A program made the position numbers and the translations under genes. Shown here piece by piece: positions 42,220-50,701 of a stretch of 64,000 bases of DNA (positions are counted from its first letter, which is position 1; each line of letters starts with the position of its first letter). The stretch is taken from assembly GCA_965237775.1 (NCBI GenBank), contig OZ250155.1, positions 1,488,001-1,552,000 on the forward strand. The letters run 5' to 3'. The notes under the pieces were generated by a model that saw only the letters and a list, made by a program, of their open reading frames with translations, ran no database searches and was not told the origin of the DNA. Origin of the DNA: CATOSP01 sp965237775 (GTDB lineage Bacteria > Chloroflexota > Dehalococcoidia > Lucifugimonadales > UBA3495).

Positions 42220-43020
42220 CTAGATTATCTTGGCTTCGCGCAGTCTCATGGCGAGTTGACGGCCCGCGTCGGCGGCGTCTTCACCTTCGACGATCTCGCA
42301 CTGCTGCTCACGCACGGGGACGAAGAGGTTGAGAAGCGTCACCCGTGGTTCCAGTTGTCCGGCGTCCATCTCCAGGTCGGCGGCGCTCCAAACGGTGGGG
42401 CGCTTGCGTGTGGCGGCCATGATACCTCGCAGGGTCGGGTACCTTGGCTGGCCCAGTTCATTGCTTACCGTAACGAGGGCGGGGAGAGGGGCTTCCACCA
42501 CCTCGTAGCCGTCGGGCGTGACTCGCTCCACGGACACCTTGTCACCGATTACGTCTACCTTTTTACCCAGCGCGACGGTCGAAATCCCCAGAATCTCGGC
42601 CACTCCCAGGGGCACCTGGGCGTTGTCCCAGTCCGACGCCTGGCGACCGCAGATTATCAGGTCAAAACCGCCCAGCTTGTTGATGGCGGTGGTCAGGACC
42701 TGGGCGGTGAAGAAGCTATCTATGGTGTTTTGGAAGGAGTCGTCTTGCAGCAGGACCAACTCGTCCGCTCCCATGGAGAGGGGTTTCTTCATTACGTCCA
42801 GGGCGAAGGAAGTACCCATAGAAAGCACCGTTATCGTGGCTTCCTGGGAGTCTTTAATCTGGAGGGCAGCCTCTACGGCATTCTCATCGAACCCGTTCAC
42901 CACCGGGGGAATGTTGGAGGGCGGGACAACCGCTTTGGCGGCGTCGTCGATGCGGAATGCGGCCAGGGGCATCTCCGGGTCAATCACTTGCTTGGCCAGC
43001 ACGGCGATGTTCACCGGCAT
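42220..43020 (-). CDS. etfB: Electron transfer flavoprotein beta subunit
   Basis: A 266-residue ETF beta with VLAKQVIDPEMPLAAFR at the start, NGFDENAVEAALQIKDS, GADELVLLQDDSF, LIICGRQASDWDNAQVPLGVAEILGI, and an AMP-site-like PRYPTLRGIMAATRKRP loop. These match the family well. The promoter is not obvious. It is the first gene of the etfBA pair and is divergent from the HtpX-like gene. Confidence 0.94.
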   Translation of the reverse strand: MPVNIAVLAKQVIDPEMPLAAFRIDDAAKAVVPPSNIPPVVNGFDENAVEAALQIKDSQEATITVLSMGTSFALDVMKKPLSMGADELVLLQDDSFQNTIDSFFTAQVLTTAINKLGGFDLIICGRQASDWDNAQVPLGVAEILGISTVALGKKVDVIGDKVSVERVTPDGYEVVEAPLPALVTVSNELGQPRYPTLRGIMAATRKRPTVWSAADLEMDAGQLEPRVTLLNLFVPVREQQCEIVEGEDAADAGRQLAMRLREAKII

Positions 43021-43183
43021 AGGGTATCCTCCAGAAAAATGGGGCTGGCTGAGGCCGTGTGAAAGATATCACCAACCCTCTCGACGTGTCAATCAATTCA
43101 AGCACGGATGGCGCATTATGCAGGCGCAACCGGAGCGCCCGGCCTGGCTCCGCCAACCGGGGGTCATTCGATTATCGGCCCAA

Positions 43184-43272
43184 TTGTCTGAACCGGGATT
43201 CACGGGATCTTGGGATTCGCATGATTTCCAATCATATAAATCCCGGAATCAGAGAAATCACAATTCAGACAA
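43184..43272. repeat. Palindromic intergenic repeat ending TTGTCTGAA/TTCAGACAA
   Basis: TTGTCTGAA (43184-43192) and TTCAGACAA (43264-43272) are perfect inverted ends of an 89-base block made of repeated GGATT/AATCC-type words (CCGGGATT, GGGATCT, GGGATTC against AATCATA, AATCCCGG). It resembles a small palindromic repeat seen between genes in many unrelated bacteria. Confidence 0.75.
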
Positions 43273-43328
43273 ACAATCGAAAGACCCTGTCGCCAACCGG
43301 GGTCCGCTCATAATTTCCCCATAATGAA

Positions 43329-43337
43329 TGGTATAAT
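43329..43337 (+). promoter_or_regulatory. Extended -10 promoter for HtpX-like gene
   Basis: TGGTATAAT at 43329-43337 is a perfect extended -10. No clear -35. The leader to ATG 43412 would be about 70 bases. Confidence 0.5.
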
Positions 43338-43411
43338 TAATATAGGCAACGGAGGGTATGCCGGAGAGTTTGTGGCGAGATTCAAAACTATCGGGAGACG
43401 ACACTAGGGAT

Positions 43412-44248
43412 ATGAATACGATAAAGACATTCTTCTTCCTCATGGTCCTGACTGGAATCTTGCTGCTGGTCGGCGGACTGATTGGAGGCGAGGCCGGGAT
43501 CATGATCGCCCTGGTCCTGGCGGTTGCCATGAATTTCGGCGCCTACTGGTTTAGCGACCGGATTGCCCTGGGCATGACCCACGCTTATCCCGTCACTGAG
43601 CAGGAAGACCCCGGGCTATATGGCCTGGTGGCGCACCAGGCGGAATTGGCCGGACTTCCGATGCCCAACGTTTACGAGATTGATTCCGACTCCCCCAATG
43701 CGTTCGCCACAGGCCGCAGCCCCAAGCACGCGACGGTGGCCGTGACTACTGGAATCAGGCGGACCCTCACCCGCGACGAGTTGGGCGCGGTCCTTGCCCA
43801 TGTCGGCAACCGGGACACGTTGATCATGGCGGTGGTGGCCACGATAGCCGGCGCGGTCTCCATGCTGGCCTTCATGGCCCAGTTCGCCGCCATCTTTGGT
43901 GGGTTCGGCGGAGACCGGGAGAGGGGAGGCAACATCATCAGTTTACTCGTGGTGGCCATCGTCATGCCCATTGCCGCCACGCTGGTCCGGATGGCCATAT
44001 CCCGGGCAAGGGAGTTTCAGGCCGACGCCACCGGCGCGAGAACCTGCGGTGACCCTTACGCGTTGGCCAGCGCGTTGGAGAAGCTGGAAATGGGCCGCGA
44101 GTACCGTCCGATGAAGGTATCCGAGTCGGCGTCCCACCTGTTCATCGTCAATCCATTGAACGCGAGCGCTATGTCGCGGCTCTTCTCGACCCATCCTCCC
44201 ATCGAGGAACGGGTCAGGCGTCTGCGGGAGATGCGGTCCAGATTCTAG
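43412..44248 (+). CDS. HtpX-like M48 protein lacking the HExxH motif
   Basis: A 278-residue membrane protein that matches HtpX zinc proteases: two N-terminal helices (LTGILLLVGGLIGG..., IALVLAVAMNFGAYW), NAFATGRSPKHATVAVTTGIRRTLTRDELGAVLAH, a further helix pair, AREFQADATGARTCGDP with the third zinc ligand, and FSTHPPIEERVRRLREM at the end. Where relatives read HE[VL]GHIKNRD it reads HVGNRD (H130): catalytic Glu and second His are gone with an in-frame loss of about four codons. It is probably a pseudoprotease. ATG 43358 is an alternative start. Confidence 0.82.
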   Translation: MNTIKTFFFLMVLTGILLLVGGLIGGEAGIMIALVLAVAMNFGAYWFSDRIALGMTHAYPVTEQEDPGLYGLVAHQAELAGLPMPNVYEIDSDSPNAFATGRSPKHATVAVTTGIRRTLTRDELGAVLAHVGNRDTLIMAVVATIAGAVSMLAFMAQFAAIFGGFGGDRERGGNIISLLVVAIVMPIAATLVRMAISRAREFQADATGARTCGDPYALASALEKLEMGREYRPMKVSESASHLFIVNPLNASAMSRLFSTHPPIEERVRRLREMRSRF

Positions 44249-44256
44249 GAGGCCTG

Positions 44257-45663
44257 TTGCCGGCATCGACCGTACTGTTGCCCGCGGTCCGCGCGGCGGC
44301 AGCCCTGGTCTTGGCAACCTTGGTCTGCACCGCGTTTCTCTTGGTAGTCGTAGAGCGGGCGGTGACGGGCAAGCTGTTGAACGACAGATTCTACGCGGAC
44401 CTTCTCGTCGAGCACAACTCGTACCGCCTTCTCTACGATCGCGTGCTTGTGGATGACAGGGTGCTCCAATTCGTTACCTCGGACCTCTTCCCAGGAACGG
44501 AAGAGAGCACGTACTTGGAATGGGTGGGGGTGGCCAGGGACATACTGCCGCCCGACTCCCTGCAACGTCACTCAGAAAACGCATTAGCCCGGGTATCGAA
44601 TTACATGACCTCGGATGCAAGGGACTTGTGGGTCTATCTGGAATTTAGGCGCGACCTGGAGAGGGTGGGGCCGACCGTACTAAGACTAATCGGCAACCGG
44701 ATCGACGACTCTCCCATCTCAGTGGACATTGATCCGGACTGTTCCGCAGCCGGTGCCCGAGAATTGGCGGACGAGTTTCACAAAAGGGCCCTTACGTTCG
44801 CCGTTGGCAACGTGCCCGGCTCGATTCCATCACTGGACTCCTTGCCCACAAGTTGCCGGGAAGCCGTATTTCTCCTGGTGCATGAAGGCTTGGTCCAGCG
44901 GAGGGGCCTCGACTCTCGGTCGGCGGAGTGGATCGCCTCTGACGGACCGGAAATCCGGCGAAAGTTTCTGGCAGGAGACAGCCGGGGCGCGATGAAATCT
45001 ATCGTTGTGCCTTGGGTCTCGCCCTTCATTGATGACAGCGTGTTCATGCTCCAAGAGGAATTGGACAGTGGTATCACGCTAGAATTGGTAGGGAAACTCG
45101 CCCCATACGGCGGGGAACCACTAGCCAGGGACTTACAGCGGGTGATGTCCGAATCTCGCCAGTGGGTCAACCGAGGGACTGGCCTGGCCCGGACGGTGGG
45201 TTGGCCGGTTGTAGTCGGCGGCGCCTTCCTGCAGGTCCTCGTCTACTGGCCGCGGATTTTCACCGGTGTCCGGTGGCTGGGGGTGACGTTAATGGTAGCG
45301 GGCGGCATCAGCCTATCCGTGGGCAAGTTAGCACCGTCCGTATTGGCGGGCAGAGTCCGCCTTTTGGTGGACATGGCCGCGGGCCGCATCCCCGACTTCC
45401 CGACGTCGCTAAATGGGATGATCAGCGAGATCGCTGTCCCATTCGTGAGGGAATTGCCGGTTGTTGACACCACCATGTCAGTGGTCACTCTGGGTGTGGG
45501 CACCGTCCTATACACTCTCTCGGTCCTTCCCTGGGCGATGCCCCCGCCCGCTCCAGATCAGGAGTCCTTAAAGTCCTCCACGCAGCGCGGAGTTTCAGAA
45601 CAGGGCGATGGGGTTGACGGGGGACCCGGTGACGTTTCTGAGCTTCAGAGGCCCCAGGGTTAA
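44257..45663 (+). CDS. Membrane protein of unknown function
   Basis: A 468-residue protein I do not recognise. An N-terminal hydrophobic helix (AALVLATLVCTAFLLVVVERAV), a large polar domain of about 280 residues, then about four hydrophobic segments between 325 and 435, and a disordered tail. The layout suggests one large extracytoplasmic domain. Its TTG start is 4 bases after AGGAGG, which overlaps the HtpX-like stop codon, so the two are coupled. The last 69 bases overlap the convergent cyclase gene. Confidence 0.65.
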   Translation: MPASTVLLPAVRAAAALVLATLVCTAFLLVVVERAVTGKLLNDRFYADLLVEHNSYRLLYDRVLVDDRVLQFVTSDLFPGTEESTYLEWVGVARDILPPDSLQRHSENALARVSNYMTSDARDLWVYLEFRRDLERVGPTVLRLIGNRIDDSPISVDIDPDCSAAGARELADEFHKRALTFAVGNVPGSIPSLDSLPTSCREAVFLLVHEGLVQRRGLDSRSAEWIASDGPEIRRKFLAGDSRGAMKSIVVPWVSPFIDDSVFMLQEELDSGITLELVGKLAPYGGEPLARDLQRVMSESRQWVNRGTGLARTVGWPVVVGGAFLQVLVYWPRIFTGVRWLGVTLMVAGGISLSVGKLAPSVLAGRVRLLVDMAAGRIPDFPTSLNGMISEIAVPFVRELPVVDTTMSVVTLGVGTVLYTLSVLPWAMPPPAPDQESLKSSTQRGVSEQGDGVDGGPGDVSELQRPQG

Positions 45664-46545
45664 CATAAACTCGTACCGTCCGCGTTCGCGGCAGGACACG
45701 CTCAACTCTTCCAGGTTTGCATTGTCAATCAACCACAACCCCAGGGTCACCAGGCACATGGTATGCAGCGGAGACACTATGGTGGCGTAGTGCCCGGGCC
45801 GGACGTCGTTGGAGGTGTCGGTGCCCAGCATCGCTATTCCGCGTTCCTTGAACCATGGAGTGCAGGCGACCTGGCAGGCGGTCATTGGTTCTGATCCGGG
45901 AACCGGCCCTGTGTCCAGCCGCTTCCGGTAGTTGCCCGTGCGGACCAAAAGTATGTCTCCCTCTTCCACGCGGACGCCCTCCGCCTGCTCGGCGGCCTCC
46001 AAGTCCTCCGGCAGGACCGGGTCGGTGGGGTCCATCCAGTCGACGCCGCGCAGAGCTGGGATGTCCAGCAATACGCCGCGGGTCACGATGCCGTTTGCCG
46101 CCGCCGGTTCAATGGAATGGGTCTGCGCCCCTTCCCTGGACGTGATTCTGTTGGCGGGCGCGCCATTGTACATCTTACCGTCCCAGGAGTAGTGGGACAG
46201 GGCGTCGATGTGGGTGATCGTCTGGCCGTGGAACACCATCCCAATGAATTCGGCGGCGCCCCGGCGGGTCATCCTTCGTTCTGGCGGGTCGGTGTCCCGG
46301 CCCTCGCCGCTGTCAACCATGAAGCGTTGCACCTGGTAGGTAACGTCGGGCGTCATCTCCGAGACTATAGGGCGGGAACAGCTAACGGGCACCCCGTCCC
46401 GCACCAGAGCCGCCGCTTGCTTCCGTTTCTCCGGTGTGATCAGGTTCAGGCATCCCAATTGGTCGTCTGCGCCCCAGCGTCCCCAATTGCTGAGGGTGGT
46501 CATCCATACTAATACCTGGCCTTCGGATGGAATTTCGCGCGCCAT
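45595..46545 (-). CDS. Cyclase family protein (kynurenine formamidase-like)
   Basis: A 316-residue metal-dependent hydrolase of the PF04199 type. The metal motif THIDALSHYSWDGKMYNG (H-x-D-x3-H) is present, together with RGVLLDIPALRG and EEGDILLVRTGNY. Related enzymes hydrolyse formylkynurenine or cyclic amides/lactones. It lies near flavin monooxygenase and dioxygenase genes, consistent with a degradative role, but the substrate is unknown. Confidence 0.85.
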   Translation of the reverse strand: MAREIPSEGQVLVWMTTLSNWGRWGADDQLGCLNLITPEKRKQAAALVRDGVPVSCSRPIVSEMTPDVTYQVQRFMVDSGEGRDTDPPERRMTRRGAAEFIGMVFHGQTITHIDALSHYSWDGKMYNGAPANRITSREGAQTHSIEPAAANGIVTRGVLLDIPALRGVDWMDPTDPVLPEDLEAAEQAEGVRVEEGDILLVRTGNYRKRLDTGPVPGSEPMTACQVACTPWFKERGIAMLGTDTSNDVRPGHYATIVSPLHTMCLVTLGLWLIDNANLEELSVSCRERGRYEFMLTLGPLKLRNVTGSPVNPIALF

Positions 46546-46889
46546 CTAGTGTTCCTCCCTTGTCAAGTCGTCGAGCCCGAAGTGTCCAGCCCATTCTACA
46601 ACGGTAGCGCCGGGCGTACACTGCCGGGCTTTGGTGAGTGGCCAATGCCAAAACCAGCGATAGAAAAAGGTGAACAAATGACGCAGCGTGACGAAAGCCA
46701 CTGCTCCGCTGCTTCGAGTAGCGGTTGATGCAACACTACCTTGCCCTCTATAATGGGGTCGGATAACGAACCAGCGAGATATCGGCCCTAAGGCGGCGAC
46801 AAGGGCCACGCTCGTAGAGGACTCGGGCTCGTGAAAACGCCGCCAAACCGTATATGGGGTACGCCAGCACCATCTAAAAGGAGGGACTG
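46546..46889. other. Divergent intergenic region before luciferase-like gene
   Basis: About 345 bases with no supportable gene. It holds the promoter described at 46725-46754. Confidence 0.5.
46725..46754 (+). promoter_or_regulatory. Promoter for luciferase-like monooxygenase gene
   Basis: TTGATG at 46725-46730 and TATAAT at 46749-46754 with an 18-base spacer. The leader is about 130 bases. Confidence 0.5.
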
Positions 46890-48089
46890 ATGGTTGACCA
46901 GCTAGCCAGGCCCAAAGATAAGGTAGAAGTTTACTACTTTACCGAACAGCCCTACGGCCACGTGACGAATGAAGACCTCGAGCAGTACGAGTCGGGCCGC
47001 CTGGGCTTCCCCAACTCCTACTTTGACCCTGCCAGGGCGAGCGTGCTTTACAACGAATACCACGAACAGTACGCGCTGGCCGACGAGGTGGGGTTCGACG
47101 GCATCATGTCCAACGAGCATCACGCCTCGTACTGGTGCATGAAGCCCTCCGTTAACCTCGACGCCGCCGTGATATCGAAGGTGACGAAGAGGGCTAAGAT
47201 AGCCATTCTGGGGAATGTCATAGCTGTGAATGACCCCATTCGCATGGCAGAAGAGATCGCCATGCTCGACTGCTACTCCGGAGGCAGGATCATTTCCGGA
47301 TTTGTGCGCGGGACCGCTGTCGAGACGCTACAGGGCGGCATCGCACCGCCTGAAAACCGGGAGCGGTTTGAGGAAGCGCATGACCTGATCATCAAGTGTT
47401 GGACCGAGCCCGGCCCGTTCCGCTACGAAGGCAAGTACTACCAATACCGGGTGGTCAACCCGTGGGTTGTTCCGATGCAGAAGCCGCACCCGGACATCTG
47501 GTTCCCCGGCACCGGAAGCCCGGAGAGCGTGGTCTGGGCCGCCAGGCATGGACACCCCTACATGAACCTCGGGGCCTTGGTGGACACTACTGAGTGGCTG
47601 AAGCAAGTCTACATCGAGACGGCACACGACGTGGGGTACCAGCCCGGCCCTGAGCACTTCGGGTACCTCCTCCGCTGCTTCGTGGCGGACACGGATGAGA
47701 AAGCCATCGAAGTCGGCGAGAAGTTCATGTGGACCATTGGGCACCGGCAGAGGGGCCCGATGGAGCACAATGACCCCCCCGGTTACCAGTCCCGCGAGGC
47801 TGTCAACGTGAAGGCACAACGCCCCACCGGCAACGTGGCCGGCGGCGGTGGACTGGGTGTTGGCTTTAGCTACCAACAGCTGCAGGACGTGAACAACATA
47901 ATCGTGGGCAGCCCGGATACCGTGATCAGAAAGCTGACCGAGGTCATCGAGCGCCTGAGCCCAGGTTACCTTCACATCTACGGGAACGAAGGCGACATGG
48001 CCCACGCGGACGTCATGCGCTCCATCCAATTGATGGGTGAGGAAGTCATACCCGCGTTGCACGAAATCCAGCTCAAGCCCTACGAGTAG
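46890..48089 (+). CDS. LLM class flavin-dependent monooxygenase
   Basis: A 399-residue bacterial-luciferase-like TIM barrel. Features include FDGIMSNEHHASYW near the N terminus, AILGNVIAVNDPIRMAEEIAMLDCYSGGR (the common helix after strand 4), and PDIWFPGTGSPESVVWAARHG near the phosphate site. The family uses FMNH2 or F420H2 to oxidise or reduce organic substrates. AGGAGG lies 6 bases before ATG. SAR202-type genomes carry many paralogues of this family. A terminator follows. Confidence 0.88.
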   Translation: MVDQLARPKDKVEVYYFTEQPYGHVTNEDLEQYESGRLGFPNSYFDPARASVLYNEYHEQYALADEVGFDGIMSNEHHASYWCMKPSVNLDAAVISKVTKRAKIAILGNVIAVNDPIRMAEEIAMLDCYSGGRIISGFVRGTAVETLQGGIAPPENRERFEEAHDLIIKCWTEPGPFRYEGKYYQYRVVNPWVVPMQKPHPDIWFPGTGSPESVVWAARHGHPYMNLGALVDTTEWLKQVYIETAHDVGYQPGPEHFGYLLRCFVADTDEKAIEVGEKFMWTIGHRQRGPMEHNDPPGYQSREAVNVKAQRPTGNVAGGGGLGVGFSYQQLQDVNNIIVGSPDTVIRKLTEVIERLSPGYLHIYGNEGDMAHADVMRSIQLMGEEVIPALHEIQLKPYE

Positions 48090-48117
48090 GCGCACCGGCG
48101 CATCCGCGGAAACCGAA

Positions 48118-48150
48118 GAGGCCCCGCTTTTTACAGCGGGGCCTCGTTCT
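48118..48150. terminator. Bidirectional terminator
   Basis: GAGGCCCCGCT (48118-48128) pairs perfectly with AGCGGGGCCTC (48135-48145) around TTTTAC. It lies between the convergent LLM and dioxygenase genes. Confidence 0.85.
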
Positions 48151-48174
48151 TATCTTGTATTTCTAAGCCCTCTG

Positions 48175-49221
48175 TTACGGTTTGAACAGAGCCAGGCACT
48201 TCTGCGAGTTAAACACGTAGGTCTCGATGTAGTCCAAGATCTCCGGTTTCCGGTCCAACTCGGCCATAGCTCCCGCCAGGCACATCCAGTTGAGCATTTC
48301 CTGTTGTCCGGCGTCCTCGATCTGGGCCGTGGAGATCCGCCTCCAGGCGTCGTAGTCCCCGTCCTTCAACTCCTCGAACCGGGCCCGGTCGGACTCGATG
48401 TCGGGGTAGAGCAGGTTGTTCTTCTTCACTAGGAAGGCGTGGGACCAACTCGAAGATGCGATGAGCGCAACCCGGTATGGCGAGTCTTTGAGCGCCTTGA
48501 CGGTGGCCGCGCCCACTTCCATGCAACGCTTGGGGGAAGGACCGGGAGGATCGTCTTCCTTCTCATACTCCACCGCGCCGCCCCGGTTGCGGATCACCTT
48601 GCTTCCGTAGCAGTTGACCAGGAACGGAACGACGGGGTAGTCGAAGCCCTTCCGGTCGTAGTCCAGGTACAGCAGAGTGTTGATGATCGCGTGGCCGAGG
48701 CCTCCCTGCTCGTGCAAGGGCTTGTAGGCGTAGGCCATGTCGATGCCCTGCTCGATCAGGCCGGACACCAGAGCCTTGGCTCCGGGATGGCCCCTGTAAT
48801 TGAACGTAGTGTCCGCCGCTTCGCCCCAGACGTTGTCCTTGGGGCTGCCATCCCGGTTCTTCATCGGCTGGCATTCGATATCGTCGTATGCTAGGACGCA
48901 GAAGGGGGGGATGATGTCTTCTTTGAAGTTCTCGTATTGGTCATCCCCCCAGATCACCACGAAGTCCGGGTTAAAGGCGTCCAACTCGGCACGCTGTCTG
49001 CGGAAGCCGTCGACTAGCCGTTGCCGGTGGATGCGGGACGAGGCCAAACCTTCGTCTTCGCCGTATTCGATCCGCATGGGTTCGGGCCAATTCGCCGGGT
49101 TCTTGAGGTCGGCGGGCAGGCTGTCGCTCTTCAAGATGCGTGTGAGCGGGAACCCGCGGTTCTCGTCAGGCCCGATTAGCCCGGGGTAGTGGGTGAGTCC
49201 GATCCCGAGAATTTCTCCCAT
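48175..49221 (-). CDS. Class III extradiol dioxygenase-like protein (LigB family)
   Basis: A 348-residue protein resembling LigB-type ring-cleavage dioxygenases. IGLTHYPGLIGPDE near the N terminus supplies a histidine ligand, FVVIWGDDQYENFKED is the usual segment after strand 3, and IASSSWSHAFL in the C-terminal part holds another histidine. The family opens catechol-like rings using non-heme iron. It is separated from the LLM gene by a terminator, and MITE copy C lies just upstream of its start. Confidence 0.82.
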   Translation of the reverse strand: MGEILGIGLTHYPGLIGPDENRGFPLTRILKSDSLPADLKNPANWPEPMRIEYGEDEGLASSRIHRQRLVDGFRRQRAELDAFNPDFVVIWGDDQYENFKEDIIPPFCVLAYDDIECQPMKNRDGSPKDNVWGEAADTTFNYRGHPGAKALVSGLIEQGIDMAYAYKPLHEQGGLGHAIINTLLYLDYDRKGFDYPVVPFLVNCYGSKVIRNRGGAVEYEKEDDPPGPSPKRCMEVGAATVKALKDSPYRVALIASSSWSHAFLVKKNNLLYPDIESDRARFEELKDGDYDAWRRISTAQIEDAGQQEMLNWMCLAGAMAELDRKPEILDYIETYVFNSQKCLALFKP

Positions 49222-49369
49222 CTTTCGCCTCCATCAAGGCTCGTGCCGCACTCCGCGGGACCCCAACTCACGAGGTGACCCGGGCTGGTGCTACCGGCGC
49301 GGCCATCGTGTATCGGTGGGTCTTCTTGTACCAAAGGCCCCTTCCAGTGTCAAGTAAAGGGACTCACCG

Positions 49370-49724
49370 GTAACTGTTCAGACCTGGTGTATCTTTCTCA
49401 CCCCCGGCCCGTCATTCCGGGCTTGACCCGGAATCCAGAAACCTTTGCAACCAGCAACGGTCCCTATCATTGGCATTTCTGGATTCCCACGCAGGGAGAC
49501 CTTTGCGTAACCCTCCGCGACTCCCGGGAAAGCGAGAATCCAGAGTGCGCCCAGATACGGAGCACGCCCTCACCCTTACCCTCTCCCGGAGGGAGAGGGG
49601 ATTATTCAAAGGTCTCCCTTCGCCGGAATGACGGATTGTGGGGGCGGGACATCGTAAGAGGATTATCACAGAGATGACCGATGTGAGATTCAGCCAATCC
49701 GCCTCATCAAATCTGAACACTTAC
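49370..49724. mobile_element. MITE-like element, copy C
   Basis: 355 bases bounded by GTAACTGTTCAGA (49370-49382) and TCTGAACACTTAC (49712-49724), 12 of 13 paired. Flanks ACTCACCG (49362-49369) and ACTCGCCA (49725-49732) agree at 6 of 8. The interior matches copy A along its whole length, including the CCTCTCCC/GGGAGAGG hairpin. It lies between the dioxygenase and PPOX genes. Confidence 0.85.
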
Positions 49725-49819
49725 ACTCGCCAGCCAGGTTACCGCCGGGATTGATATGTTCTGGCCACTTTCTTTACGAGAAGTGACCTTAAGGCTCATC
49801 CATGTGGAATCGCCCGGGG

Positions 49820-50248
49820 TTAGCCCGACCGGATCTGACCATAGACTCTCTCCGGGTTTACGAGGACGATCACGGCGTCCTGTCTCACCATGGCGACATC
49901 GTATTCTTCCCAATCGGGATGTTCATGGTCTCCGCAGGCCCGGAAGACCTCGCGCAGCTCGACCCGCATCTCTTCCTTGTCGGTGTTGCGGTAGTCCTTC
50001 AATTCGGCCCCACCCTCGACTACGGCGAAGCTGCGCCAGTCGTCGCCTACGGCCATAACGGTACAGCGGTTGTCCCGCCGCAGGTTTCTCGCTTTCGCCG
50101 AGGCGCCTCTGACAATTACGAAGGCGGCCTTTCCCTGGTACGCGCCGCAGACCACGATGCTGCTATGGCCCGCGCCGTTCCGCTGGAATGTGGTAATCAC
50201 TCCCCGGTGGTTGTTCTTCACGAACTGCTCGTATTCGCTGAATTCCAT
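49820..50248 (-). CDS. PPOX-class flavin/F420-dependent oxidoreductase
   Basis: A 142-residue split-barrel protein with NNHRGVITTFQRNGAGHSSIV near the N terminus, RGASAKARNLRRDNRCTVM (the phosphate-binding K-x-RNL-R-D-x-R motif of pyridoxamine-phosphate-oxidase-like proteins), and VLVNPERVYGQ at the C terminus, which is typical of F420-binding members. The substrate is unknown. Confidence 0.85.
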   Translation of the reverse strand: MEFSEYEQFVKNNHRGVITTFQRNGAGHSSIVVCGAYQGKAAFVIVRGASAKARNLRRDNRCTVMAVGDDWRSFAVVEGGAELKDYRNTDKEEMRVELREVFRACGDHEHPDWEEYDVAMVRQDAVIVLVNPERVYGQIRSG

Positions 50249-50370
50249 CTAATACACCTCGGTTCTTAAATCGTCCGCGTAGCCGTCATCCCTTGCGGAA
50301 GTTATCGGCGGCGCCTGTACAATGTCCCCCGGCAGTCCCGTCCCAATCAAGCGAAACTTTGGAGAGGAAT

Positions 50371-50691
50371 ATGTACCTGATACGGCGAGTATACAAGACC
50401 AAACCCGGAGAGGCCCGCCGGGTGGCCAGCCTGGTCCACAAGCAGGTTCAAATCTACCACGACGCCGGGCACCGGGGCGAGTTCCGAGTCGCCTTCAACG
50501 GCTATACGCTGCCGGGGGACCAGGACATAGTCGTGCTGGAGTGGACCGACAGCGCGATCCAGTCCCCAATGCGGGCGGGGAACGATATTCCCAGAGAGGC
50601 CCTGGAAGTCGGCGGACAGGCCCGGGAGTTTATCGAGAGCCAACGCATAGAGTTCCTGGAGCTGTTGACACCCGACAAGATACAGGGATAA
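50371..50691 (+). CDS. Small protein of unknown function
   Basis: A 106-residue soluble protein starting MYLIRRVYKTKPGEARRVAS. The layout (strand, helix, strand with FRVAFNGYTLPG and VVLEWTDS) suggests a ferredoxin-like alpha/beta fold like dimeric alpha-beta barrel (NIPSNAP or ABM) proteins, but I cannot assign a family. GAGAGGAAT precedes the ATG. Convergent with the FAD oxidase gene, 10 bases away. Confidence 0.6.
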   Translation: MYLIRRVYKTKPGEARRVASLVHKQVQIYHDAGHRGEFRVAFNGYTLPGDQDIVVLEWTDSAIQSPMRAGNDIPREALEVGGQAREFIESQRIEFLELLTPDKIQG

Positions 50692-50701
50692 TCGCTCACC
50701 C

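Larger units (their letters stand above)
43021..43411. other. Divergent intergenic region with a palindromic repeat
   Basis: About 390 bases between etfB and the HtpX-like gene. It contains the repeat at 43184-43272 and an extended -10 element at 43329-43337. Confidence 0.6.

Noticed and set aside
42031..43062. 343-residue plus-strand open frame
   Set aside because: Antisense to etfB and etfA.
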